DNA from: Kineosporia sp. NBRC 101731
GTDB taxonomy: Bacteria; Actinomycetota; Actinomycetes; Actinomycetales; Kineosporiaceae
NCBI RefSeq assembly: GCF_030269305.1
Contig: NZ_BSTC01000001.1
Span: 1,439,467 to 1,503,466, forward strand
Reading direction: 5' to 3'
DNA length: 64,000 nucleotides
Notes under the pieces: model-generated
The model's database searches: none
What the model was told of the DNA's origin: nothing
Seen by the model: the letters and a program-made list of their open reading frames with translations, nothing else
Program-made: the position numbers and the translations under genes
Shown: positions 1 to 8,385 of the stretch, in pieces
Position numbering within the stretch: position 1 is the stretch's first letter
How the letters are laid out: each line of letters starts with the position of its first letter

Positions 1-3
1 AGC

Positions 4-29
4 GGAATGACCTCCCGGCTTCGTGCGTT
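4..29 (+). promoter_or_regulatory. SigR-type autoregulatory promoter
   Basis: GGAAT at 4-8 and GTT at 27-29 are separated by exactly 18 bases, a perfect match to the known SigR/SigH consensus GGAAT-N18-GTT. It lies upstream of sigR itself, which fits the positive autoregulation known for this family. Transcription would begin near position 36, ahead of both possible sigR starts. Confidence 0.85.
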
Positions 30-315
30 GTGACCACTGCGCAAGTAATCATCGGCCCGCGTGCCCGGGCGTGTCGGAGAATCCAGGCAGGTGGGTTCGT
101 GACCTTCGGTGACCGCTACGTACATCCCTCATGACAGCCACCGTGATCGTGATGGCGGGGTTGTTCATGGGCGTCCGCGAAGAGTGAGGAGTGCGCCGTT
201 GCTACTCGTGACGACGGTGGAAGAACGGTCTTCCGGGACCAATCAGTCGTCCGGCCAGTCCACAGGGCGAACCTGGGCGGGAAAAGCCGCTCCGGTGCAG
301 CTAGGCTCGTCGGTG

Positions 316-936
316 ATGGATGCCCAAGCGGGTCGCGCACCGGCGACTGAGAACCCCGAGGAGCGGTCTGCCCGCTTCGAGCGGGATGCCCTGCAGTACC
401 TGGACCAGCTCTACTCGGCGGCCCTCCGGATGACGCGTAACCCCGCGGACGCCGAGGATCTCGTCCAGGAGACCTTCACCAAGGCGTTCGCGTCCTTCCA
501 CCAGTACCAGCCAGGTACGAACCTCAAGGCCTGGCTGTACCGGATCCTGACGAATGCGTACATCAACACGTACCGCAAGAAGCAGCGCGAACCCCAGCAG
601 GCCCAGACCGACGAGATCGAGGACTGGCAGATCGCGCGGGCCGGGTCGCACACCTCGTCCGGGCTGCGTTCCGCCGAGGCCGAGGCACTCGACCGGCTGC
701 CCGACTCGGACGTGAAAGAGGCCCTTCAGCGCATCCCCGAGGAGTTCCGCATCGCGGTCTACCTCGCCGATGTCGAGGGCTTCGCCTACCGGGAGATCGC
801 CGAGATCATGGGCACCCCGATCGGCACGGTCATGTCGCGGCTGCACCGCGGCCGGCGGCAGCTGCGTGACCTGCTCGAGGAGTACGCTGCGGAACGCGGC
901 TTCGTCGCCGCGCGGTCAGAGGATGGTGCGGCATGA
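316..936 (+). CDS. sigR: RNA polymerase sigma factor SigR (ECF, thiol-oxidative stress)
   Basis: This group IV (ECF) sigma factor directs RNA polymerase to disulfide-stress genes. The 206-residue form shows region 2 ([15 protein letters not shown], then [21 protein letters not shown]) and region 4 ([23 protein letters not shown], then [20 protein letters not shown]), both very close to Streptomyces SigR. The ATG at 316 is chosen because homology begins there, with AGG about 10 bases upstream. The frame stays open to a GTG at 109, which would give a 275-residue isoform with a 69-residue N-terminal extension like the unstable SigR' of Streptomyces. The stop overlaps rsrA as ATGA, so sigma and anti-sigma are translationally coupled. 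Confidence 0.95.
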   Translation: MDAQAGRAPATENPEERSARFERDALQYLDQLYSAALRMTRNPADAEDLVQETFTKAFASFHQYQPGTNLKAWLYRILTNAYINTYRKKQREPQQAQTDEIEDWQIARAGSHTSSGLRSAEAEALDRLPDSDVKEALQRIPEEFRIAVYLADVEGFAYREIAEIMGTPIGTVMSRLHRGRRQLRDLLEEYAAERGFVAARSEDGAA

Positions 937-1190
937 GCAGCTGCAATGAACCCGACTGTTCCAAGGTGCTCGACCAGGTCTACGAATACCTGGACGGTGA
1001 GCTCGGCGAGGCGGATCTGGACCAGATCCGCCAGCACCTCGACGACTGCTCGCCCTGCCTGCAGCAGTACGACCTCGACGTAGCGCTCAAGGCCCTGGTG
1101 CGTCGTTGCTGCCGGGAGACGGCCCCCGCCGACCTGCGCGACCGCATCATGATCAAGATCACCGAGGCCCGGATCGAGCTGAACGGCTAG
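933..1190 (+). CDS. rsrA: Zinc-binding redox-sensing anti-sigma factor RsrA
   Basis: RsrA is an 85-residue ZAS-family anti-sigma factor that holds SigR inactive until thiol oxidation releases zinc. The ZAS motif H-x3-C-x2-C is seen as HLDDCSPC (H35, C39, C42). C9 corresponds to the extra zinc/trigger cysteine of Streptomyces RsrA, and C4 and C59/C60 are further cysteines. The start ATG overlaps the sigR stop by four bases. A strong hairpin follows the gene, so sigR-rsrA is probably a complete two-gene operon controlled by the promoter at 4-29. Confidence 0.93.
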   Translation: MSSCNEPDCSKVLDQVYEYLDGELGEADLDQIRQHLDDCSPCLQQYDLDVALKALVRRCCRETAPADLRDRIMIKITEARIELNG

Positions 1191-1229
1191 CACCCGGTCC
1201 ACACGACAGCCCGTACGACAGGCTTACAG

Positions 1230-1267
1230 CAGAAGGCGTTGCTCCCGTGAGGGGGCAACGCCTTCTG
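1230..1267. terminator. Bidirectional terminator between rsrA and bL37
   Basis: A 17-bp stem (CAGAAGGCGTTGCTCCC pairing with GGGGGCAACGCCTTCTG, one T-G wobble) encloses a GTGA loop. It lies between the convergent rsrA and bL37 genes and can serve both strands. Confidence 0.85.
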
Positions 1268-1291
1268 TGTGTTTCGCTGATGCGCGTTGGC

Positions 1292-1366
1292 TCAGGCGTT
1301 GGGACGGCGACCGTGGTTGGCCGCGCTGCCCTTGCGCGAGCGGCGCTTGCGTCCGCGCTTGCTCAT
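1292..1366 (-). CDS. 50S ribosomal protein bL37 (24 residues)
   Basis: This micro-gene encodes 24 residues, beginning MSKRGRKRR and ending AANHGRRPNA, 11 of them Arg or Lys. That matches the small actinobacterial large-subunit protein bL37, typically MxKRGRKxR...ANHGKRPNA. A GAAGGAGAA ribosome-binding site lies 6-7 bases ahead of the ATG. It is easily missed because of its size and because the opposite strand stays open. It converges on rsrA and shares the hairpin at 1230-1267. Confidence 0.93.
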   Translation of the reverse strand: MSKRGRKRRSRKGSAANHGRRPNA

Positions 1367-1506
1367 GGCACTTCTCCTTCACTCGACTACCCGCCATCAT
1401 TTCATGCCCGGGCCGGTGCTCCGGCCAGGCCGGGATCAGGCCGTGATCGTGCCGGGATCAGGCCAGGATTCTCAAGAGTTGCTCAGGGCGGCCGATCGAA
1501 GTACCC

Positions 1507-2595
1507 GTGAACCGCCCTCCTGTCTCCGTGGTGCCCTTCCTGCGGGCCCTGTCCGAGTTGTACGGCTCGGACCTGCACTGCAAGGTCGGTTCGCCGCCAC
1601 GCATCCGTATCGACGGCAAGCTGCGCCGCCTGGACGTGCCCGATCTCTCCCCGGCCGACACCGAGGCGATGGTGGCCGAGGTGCTGCGCGACGACCTGCG
1701 GGCGGCGTTCCAGAGCACCAACGAGGCCGACTTCGCCTACTCCCTCAGCGGCGTCGGCCGGTTCCGGGTGAATGCCTTCCGGCAGCGCGGGTCGGCCGGT
1801 CTGGTGTTCCGCCGCGTCAACGTCGGCGCGATCCCGCTCGAGAAACTCGGCGTGCCCGACGTGATCGGCCGCCTCGCCCTGGAGCCCAGGGGTCTGGTGC
1901 TGGTCACCGGCCCCACCGGTTCGGGCAAGACCACCACGCTCGCCGGCATGGTCGACAAGATCAACACCGAGAGGGAGGTCCACCTCGTCACCGTGGAGGA
2001 CCCGATCGAGGTCCTGCACGAGGACAAGCTGGCGATGGTCAACCAGCGGGAGGTCCGGGTGGACACCGAGAACTTCTCGGTGGCGCTGCGCGCCGCGATG
2101 CGGCAGGACCCCGACGTCATCCTGATCGGTGAGATGCGTGATCAGGAGACGGTGCACTCGGCACTGTCCGCGGCCGAGACCGGTCACTTCGTGATGTCCA
2201 CCCTGCACACGCAGGACGCGAAGGAGACCATCTCCCGCATCATCGACTTCTTCCCGCCTCATGAGCAGAAGCAGGTCCGGCTCTCACTGGCCGGGTCGCT
2301 GCGCGGGATCATCTGCCAGCGCCTGGTGCCGCGGGCCGACGGTTCGGGCCGGGCGCTCGCGATGGAAGTGTGCGTGAACACCGGGCGCATCGCCGACGCC
2401 ATCTCCGACCCGGACAAGACCAGCACCATCACCGACCTGATCAAGGAGGGCGCCTTCTACGGGATGCAGTCGTTCGACATGCACCTGGTCGAGCTGATCC
2501 GCGACGGCGTGGTGAGCCTGCACGACGGGATGGAAGTGGCCAGTAACCCGCACGACCTCACCGTGGAACTTCGGCGGCTGGGCCTGGTGGCCTGA
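1507..2595 (+). CDS. pilT: PilT-type twitching motility ATPase
   Basis: This 362-residue protein is a GspE/PilT-superfamily secretion ATPase of the retraction (PilT) type, which depolymerises type IV pili. Walker A is GPTGSGKT (135-142), followed by an Asp box (VTVEDPIEV), Walker B DPDVILIGEMRD (201-212) and a His box (STLHT). Its length fits PilT (about 340-370) rather than PilB, and it lacks the PilB tetracysteine zinc motif. The GTG start has only a weak ribosome-binding site. No other pilus genes lie nearby, so the gene is an orphan here, and its role in an actinobacterium (twitching, or Tad/T4P disassembly) cannot be decided from the window. Confidence 0.9.
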   Translation: MNRPPVSVVPFLRALSELYGSDLHCKVGSPPRIRIDGKLRRLDVPDLSPADTEAMVAEVLRDDLRAAFQSTNEADFAYSLSGVGRFRVNAFRQRGSAGLVFRRVNVGAIPLEKLGVPDVIGRLALEPRGLVLVTGPTGSGKTTTLAGMVDKINTEREVHLVTVEDPIEVLHEDKLAMVNQREVRVDTENFSVALRAAMRQDPDVILIGEMRDQETVHSALSAAETGHFVMSTLHTQDAKETISRIIDFFPPHEQKQVRLSLAGSLRGIICQRLVPRADGSGRALAMEVCVNTGRIADAISDPDKTSTITDLIKEGAFYGMQSFDMHLVELIRDGVVSLHDGMEVASNPHDLTVELRRLGLVA

Positions 2596-2678
2596 GGTCT
2601 GGCTGGGGCTGGACGGCCACGAGGGCCTCTGGCGGGCCACCAGGGCCTCTGATGGGCATCTGCCGGGCCTCGACGGGT

Positions 2679-2727
2679 CCGTAGGAGATGGACGGCGGGG
2701 TCCCGTTCCGCCCCCCATCTCCTACGG
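2679..2727 (+). terminator. Terminator after pilT
   Basis: The inverted repeat CCGTAGGAGATGG (2679-2691) and CCATCTCCTACGG (2715-2727) is extended by an inner GGCGGGG/CCGCCCC pairing. It lies about 85 bases after the pilT stop. The following 160 bases, up to the sodN terminator, include an AT-rich patch at about 2800-2850 and no recognisable gene. Confidence 0.75.
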
Positions 2728-2888
2728 GCTCACCCGGTCTCGTCGTCGTGACCAGGGAGCTGGGACGTTGAGACTGCCCTCGCAACGCCCGATTGGTCCA
2801 TTATCAAGTTGTTACATTTAAAGCGCGACTCGTAAACACTGTGGCGTGGGTCACTATGGCCAGAATTCATCCCACGTTTCCGAAAACG

Positions 2889-2928
2889 ACAGCGCCCGGT
2901 GGGTCCGATCGGACCCACCGGGCGCTGT
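2889..2928 (-). terminator. Terminator after sodN
   Basis: A perfect 18-bp stem (ACAGCGCCCGGTGGGTCC) has a GATC loop. On the minus strand it is followed by a short T run (CGTTTTCG). It lies 17 bases after the sodN stop. Confidence 0.9.
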
Positions 2929-2945
2929 TCGTACCGGGAAAAGAC

Positions 2946-3356
2946 TCAGGCGGCAGCCTTGGTCTCCCAGAAGATCGTGCTGATCTCGTCGATCTTGGCC
3001 AGCAGCTGGTCGGCCACGGCCTCGTCGGTGCTGCCCTTCGTGCCACCCGCACCGGCGAGCTTGGTGGCCTCGTTGAACAGGCCGTGCAGCTGCGGGTACT
3101 TCTCGAAGTGAGGGGGCTTGAAGTAGTCGGTCCACAGCACCCAGAGGTGATGCTTCACCAGGTCGCTGCGCTCCTCCTTGATCGAGATCGCGCGCTCCTT
3201 GAACACCGAGTCGTCCGAGGCGTTGAACTTCGCGATGCAGGCCTTGACCGACTGGGCCTCGATCTTGGCCTGGGCCGGGTCGTAGACGCCGCAGGGGAGG
3301 TCGCAGTGGGCGCTGACCTCGACCGCGGTGAAGGCGTTGAGGAACCGCGAGAGCAT
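2946..3356 (-). CDS. sodN: Nickel superoxide dismutase (SodN)
   Basis: SodN disproportionates superoxide to peroxide and oxygen using nickel. The 136-residue precursor has a 16-residue propeptide (MLSRFLNAFTAVEVSA), then the nickel hook HCDLPCGVYDP, in which the new N-terminal His plus the two Cys (positions 2 and 6 of the mature protein) bind the metal. The rest is the usual four-helix domain. AAGGAG lies 8 bases before the ATG. The gene follows sodX on the same strand with a 42-base gap. Sod genes of this type are typically induced by nickel through Nur; no Nur box was identified with confidence. Confidence 0.95.
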   Translation of the reverse strand: MLSRFLNAFTAVEVSAHCDLPCGVYDPAQAKIEAQSVKACIAKFNASDDSVFKERAISIKEERSDLVKHHLWVLWTDYFKPPHFEKYPQLHGLFNEATKLAGAGGTKGSTDEAVADQLLAKIDEISTIFWETKAAA

Positions 3357-3398
3357 GGGTACTCCTTGTCGCGAGGCTAGAGGCTGAGGACTCGTAAC

Positions 3399-3764
3399 CT
3401 ACTCCGCACCCTGTTGATCTGCGCGTCGCGGGCCCGTGATCCTGCCCGGGTCGGGCCAGATCCGGACCAGGACCACGGCCAGCACGTCTTCCTCCGGCAC
3501 CGCGCCCACCTGCCAGGAATCGACGCCCTCGGCCGGGTTGTCCCGTTCCACCCACCAGCCGCCGTCCTCGCGGAACGAGAGCCGTTTCACCGAGAGCGGC
3601 CGGTCGCCGGGCAGGCGCACCACCGCCACCCGGCCCACCTGGGGCCGACCTCCCCAGTGCACCAGGAGCCGGTCGCCGTCCCGCAGGGACGGTTCCATCG
3701 AACGGCCACGCACGATCACCTGACCGATCGGCAGCAGTGGCCGGTACACCGCAGGCGAGCTCAT
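3399..3764 (-). CDS. sodX: Nickel-SOD maturation peptidase SodX (S24/S26 family)
   Basis: This 121-residue signal-peptidase-like serine protease is expected to remove the SodN propeptide and expose the nickel-binding His. The catalytic Ser is in GRSMEPSLRDGD and the Lys in PLSVKRLSF, in the Ser/Lys order of the S24/S26 fold. No membrane segment is apparent. The ATG at 3764 is preferred over longer forms because the core begins right after it and GAGG lies upstream. It is adjacent to and co-directional with sodN, the usual linkage of this pair. Confidence 0.9.
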   Translation of the reverse strand: MSSPAVYRPLLPIGQVIVRGRSMEPSLRDGDRLLVHWGGRPQVGRVAVVRLPGDRPLSVKRLSFREDGGWWVERDNPAEGVDSWQVGAVPEEDVLAVVLVRIWPDPGRITGPRRADQQGAE

Positions 3765-3778
3765 CCGCGTCCTCAATC

Positions 3779-3797
3779 CTTGATCTTTTTCTTGATC
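3779..3797 (-). promoter_or_regulatory. Direct repeat upstream of sodX (candidate operator)
   Basis: CTTGATC occurs twice, separated by five T residues (3779-3785 and 3791-3797), 15 bases from the sodX start. A 12-base periodicity close to one helical turn suggests a protein-binding site. This is inference; it does not clearly match a published Nur box. Confidence 0.3.
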
Positions 3798-3997
3798 ACG
3801 AAAGGTGGGGTCGGTTACACCGTACGTGCTCGTAGGAGCGCATCGCTGTGCCACCATGGGCGCCACGGGTCACCCCCGTTCACCTGGGCCGGTGGCGCCA
3901 CCACGCCGCCCGCGCATCTCCCGCCCTCACCTGCGTGCGTATCGCCGCACCCGGGCGGTCTTTTCGTCGTTCCGCCAACCTGTCCCGAGGTGTTCGC

Positions 3998-5206
<1,209 letters not shown>

Positions 5207-5322
5207 CCCTGTGTGACGCAAACTCGGACCTGAACGGCATTTGTTGGGCAACCAGTTGCATAAGGTTGCCCGTGCGCGGAAGAGTTCGCATCACACTTCG
5301 GCTCCCACCCCTGTGAAGGCTC

Positions 5323-6366
5323 ATGGACGAGAATCGACCGGTCATATCCGGGGCACCTCGGGAAGATTCCTTCGACATCGCTGTGCGAGGTTTCAATCGG
5401 CAGCAGGTCATGGAGTACATGACCCGCACGCACGAGTTACTCAGCACCCTCGAGCGGCAGCTCGCGGTGGCGCGGGCCGAGGGTCAGCGCGCCCGCGCCG
5501 GGGCCGAGGCGGCCGTGGCGGAGACCCAGAGACTGCAGGCCCAGGTCGAGGAACTCCGTAACGCGCCCAAGCCCCAGCCGGTGCACGCCGAGCTCAGCGA
5601 CCGGATGTCACAGATCCTGCGGCTGGCCAACGAGGAGGCCGAGCAGGAGCGTGCGCGCGCCAGCGACGACATCATCCGGCTCCGGCAGGAGACCCAGGTC
5701 GAGGCCGAGCGCATTGTCACCCAGGCCCGGGCCGAGGCCAAGCAAGACCTGGAACAGGCCCGCGCCAGCGCTGTGCAGGAGCTGACGATCGCCCGCGAGA
5801 CGGCCACCCGGGAGGTGAACGAGGCCCGGCAGGCCGCCGAGAACGAGCTGAACCGCGCCCGCACCGAGGCCGAGATCACCATCACCTCGGCCCGCACCGA
5901 GGCCGATCAGCTGCGGCTCGACTCCGTGCGTCACGCCGAGCACCTGATCGACGACGCACAGCGCCGCTCCGGTGCCGTCAACGGTCTGGCCGCCCAGCGC
6001 CTCGACGCGCTCACCGGCACGCACAGTGAGGCCCTGAACCGGCTCGCCCAGATCCGTGACGTGCTCAGCCAGCTGCTCAGCGCCGATGCCGCGGCCGGTT
6101 CCCTGTCCGCCGCCGTCGAGGCCGCCATGAACAACCGCGAGGAACAGCGGCCCGAGGGTGAGCCGGTCGAGGGCGAGATCTACGACGACGCCCTGCCGCC
6201 CGACCTGCACGAGGTCATCGACGTGCGGGACGACTACTCCTCCGCGCACGGGCACACCGGCGGCCACCCGGGCATCGACGACGACCTGAACATCGATCCC
6301 CGCGATCCGCTCGGAACCGGCCAGATCGACCTGCGCGGTGTGAGAGTGGTCACCGGGCCGGCCTAG
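5323..6366 (+). CDS. DivIVA-domain coiled-coil protein
   Basis: The 347-residue protein begins with a DivIVA-like N-terminal module (DSFDIAVRGFNRQQVMEYM, residues 15-33). A long Ala/Glu/Arg-rich coiled coil runs to about residue 230 (repeats such as ARAEA, ARETATREV, ARTEA), followed by an acidic, probably disordered tail. Such proteins organise polar growth or septal cell-wall synthesis in actinobacteria (Wag31, SepIVA, FilP/Scy-like). It is not Wag31 itself, which is encoded beside ftsZ. The exact role cannot be assigned. It ends about 35 bases before the next gene. Confidence 0.8.
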   Translation: MDENRPVISGAPREDSFDIAVRGFNRQQVMEYMTRTHELLSTLERQLAVARAEGQRARAGAEAAVAETQRLQAQVEELRNAPKPQPVHAELSDRMSQILRLANEEAEQERARASDDIIRLRQETQVEAERIVTQARAEAKQDLEQARASAVQELTIARETATREVNEARQAAENELNRARTEAEITITSARTEADQLRLDSVRHAEHLIDDAQRRSGAVNGLAAQRLDALTGTHSEALNRLAQIRDVLSQLLSADAAAGSLSAAVEAAMNNREEQRPEGEPVEGEIYDDALPPDLHEVIDVRDDYSSAHGHTGGHPGIDDDLNIDPRDPLGTGQIDLRGVRVVTGPA

Positions 6367-6400
6367 AGGTCGCGGGGGTGGCCGGACTAGCGTCGTCCTC

Positions 6401-7381
6401 ATGCTGGCTGCCTTCGTCACCAGAACCGATGCCGACGACCCGATCTCCGCACTGCAGGTCGGAGAGCGCCCCGCCCCGGACGTGCCCGAGGGCTGGGCCC
6501 GGGTCCGGCTGAAGGCCGCCGGCCTGAACCATCACGACCTGTGGAGCCTGCGCGGCGTCGGCCTGCCCGACGAACGTCTGCCGATGATCCTCGGCTGCGA
6601 CGGTGCCGGGCTCGACGACGACGGCAACGAGGTCATCGTGCACGCTGTCATCAGCGGCGACCCGGTCGGCCTGATCCCGACGGGAGACGAGACCCTCGAC
6701 CCGCGCCGCAGCCTGCTCTCCGAGGTGCACCAGGGCACACTCGCCGACGAGGTGATCGTGCCGAAGGCCAACCTGGTACCCAAGCCGGCCGGGCTGAGCT
6801 GGGAAGAAGCCGCCTGCCTGCCCACGGCCTGGCTCACCGCCTACCGCATGCTCTTCACCCAGGGGCAGGTGCGGCCGGGCCAGACGATCCTCGTGCAGGG
6901 TGCGGGCGGTGGCGTCGCGACCGCGCTGATCGCGCTGGGCCGGGCCGCGGGGGTGCGGGTCTGGGTGACCAGCCGGGACGAGGGCAAACGGACGCGGGCG
7001 GTCCAGCTGGGTGCCGACCGGGCCTTCGAGAGCGGGGCCCGGCTGCCCGAGCGGGTGGACGCGGTGATGGAGACCGTGGGCGCGGCCACCTGGAGCCACT
7101 CGGTGAAGTCGCTGAAGCCCGGCGGGGCGATCGTGATCTGCGGTGCCACCAGCGGCGCCGCCCCGAAGAACGCCGAGCTCAACCGCATCTTCTTCCTGCA
7201 ACTACGGGTGCTCGGGTCGACCATGGGCACCCGCGAGGAACTCGGCCGCCTGGCGAACTTCCTGCTCACCAGCGGGGTGCGCCCGCAGATCGACACGGTG
7301 CTGCCCCTGGAACGCGCTCGCGAGGGCTTCGAGAAACTCGCGTCGGGAGACGTGGTGGGCAAGGTCGTGTTCACGCGCTGA
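6401..7381 (+). CDS. Zinc-type alcohol dehydrogenase-like (MDR) oxidoreductase
   Basis: This 326-residue medium-chain dehydrogenase/reductase has a GroES-like N-domain (VRLKAAGLNHHDLWSLRG) and a Rossmann domain with VQGAGGGVATALIALGRAAG near residue 165. The catalytic-zinc motif GHE is replaced by CDGAG and the structural cysteines are absent. It therefore probably belongs to the zinc-independent quinone-reductase branch and uses NADPH. The substrate is unknown. It starts about 35 bases after the DivIVA-domain gene and ends at a very strong terminator. Confidence 0.85.
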   Translation: MLAAFVTRTDADDPISALQVGERPAPDVPEGWARVRLKAAGLNHHDLWSLRGVGLPDERLPMILGCDGAGLDDDGNEVIVHAVISGDPVGLIPTGDETLDPRRSLLSEVHQGTLADEVIVPKANLVPKPAGLSWEEAACLPTAWLTAYRMLFTQGQVRPGQTILVQGAGGGVATALIALGRAAGVRVWVTSRDEGKRTRAVQLGADRAFESGARLPERVDAVMETVGAATWSHSVKSLKPGGAIVICGATSGAAPKNAELNRIFFLQLRVLGSTMGTREELGRLANFLLTSGVRPQIDTVLPLERAREGFEKLASGDVVGKVVFTR

Positions 7382-7384
7382 AAG

Positions 7385-7439
7385 ATGGAGGACGCATACC
7401 TGCTCGGCTCCCAGAGCCGAGCAGGTATGCGTCCTCCAT
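7385..7439. terminator. Bidirectional terminator with a perfect 26-bp stem
   Basis: The 26 bases at 7385-7410 are perfectly complementary to 7414-7439 around a CCA loop. The hairpin sits between the convergent MDR gene and SGNH-like gene, with short T/A runs at the edges. Confidence 0.9.
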
Positions 7440-7449
7440 TCATTTCTTT

Positions 7450-8085
7450 CTAGGGCCGTGGCACGCCGAGCCACTCGTACCAGCCGTTGTGCAGCACCAG
7501 CCAGGCGATCAGGCCGTAACCGGCCTGACGGGGGTGCTCACCGTCGCCGGCGGCCAGGTCGGTGAGCCAGTCCTCGTGCGCGTAGAGCGGGTCGAAGCAA
7601 TCCACGTAGGGCACGCTGCGACGGCGGCAGACGTCGCCGAAAGTGGCTGACAGCTCTTCGATCCGGAGGTTCAGTGCGTGGTCGGCGGCCGGGGGCGGGC
7701 CGACCACGAAGGCGGGTAGCCGGCGGGCGTGCGCATCGTCGAGCATGTTGGCGAGGTTCAGCCGTGAGCGGGGGATGCTCAGGCCGGCCTCGATGTCGGC
7801 CCGGCCCAGGCCGATCACCACGCGGTGCTCGCCCTGGTGGTCGCCGAAACGGCGCCCTGCCTCCGACCACCAGCGGGTGCCCAGATCGGCCGTATTCTCC
7901 CCAGGGACGCCGAGAGTATAGACAGACAGGGCCATCTCGTCCTGAGGGGTGCGGGCCGCGACCCGGCCCACCCAGCCCAGCGCCTTGGGGTCGCCCACCC
8001 CGGAGACCAGTGCGTCACCGACGACGCAGATCCTGACCTCCGGCGCACCGGCGGGGGTGCTGGAGGCGAGGCGCAGTCGGCTCAC
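7450..8085 (-). CDS. SGNH/GDSL hydrolase-like protein lacking the nucleophile Ser
   Basis: The 211-residue protein has the SGNH fold signature: block I as VVGDALVSGVGDP, a helix and Asn-rich middle part, and block V as DGEHPRQAGYG containing the Asp-x-x-His pair. In block I the catalytic Ser of GDS is Ala (codon GCA), so a classical esterase mechanism is not possible. It may be a non-catalytic homologue or use another nucleophile. The GTG start overlaps the stop of the upstream small gene (GTGA), so the two are translationally coupled. The gene ends at the 26-bp hairpin. Confidence 0.8.
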   Translation of the reverse strand: MSRLRLASSTPAGAPEVRICVVGDALVSGVGDPKALGWVGRVAARTPQDEMALSVYTLGVPGENTADLGTRWWSEAGRRFGDHQGEHRVVIGLGRADIEAGLSIPRSRLNLANMLDDAHARRLPAFVVGPPPAADHALNLRIEELSATFGDVCRRRSVPYVDCFDPLYAHEDWLTDLAAGDGEHPRQAGYGLIAWLVLHNGWYEWLGVPRP

Positions 8086-8267
8086 TGGACCTCGTCGTCA
8101 TCGTCGTCGAGCCGGGCCAGCCAGGTGGCCAGTCGCTCGACCGGGGTCTCGAAATCCGGGTTGAGGTCGACGAAATGCTTCAGCTGCTCGGCCAGCCAGG
8201 CGAACGACACTTCTTCGTCCCCGCGGCGCTGCTCGAGCTCCTCGATCCCTCGGTCGGTGAAGTACAT
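8082..8267 (-). CDS. Conserved small actinobacterial protein (DUF6104-like)
   Basis: This 61-residue acidic protein begins MYFTDRGIEELEQRRG and ends in a poly-Asp stretch (LDDDDDEVQ). It resembles a family of small hypothetical proteins widespread in actinobacteria (DUF6104 by memory). No catalytic motif, membrane segment or signal peptide is present. It is translationally coupled to the SGNH-like protein, suggesting a shared role. Function unknown. Confidence 0.7.
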   Translation of the reverse strand: MYFTDRGIEELEQRRGDEEVSFAWLAEQLKHFVDLNPDFETPVERLATWLARLDDDDDEVQ

Positions 8268-8335
8268 GGTCGTATTCTGTCCGACTTCATCCGCAAGATC
8301 TCGTAGGTGGCTCGTTCGGTTACTGCTATTTCATG

Positions 8336-8373
8336 GAAACGGCTCCGCATCCGGGTGGATGCGGAGCCGTTTC
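8336..8373 (-). terminator. Terminator after kgd
   Basis: A perfect 17-bp stem (GAAACGGCTCCGCATCC / GGATGCGGAGCCGTTTC) has a GGGT loop, starting 13 bases after the kgd stop on the minus strand. Confidence 0.88.
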
Positions 8374-8385
8374 GTGGTGCCCTGC

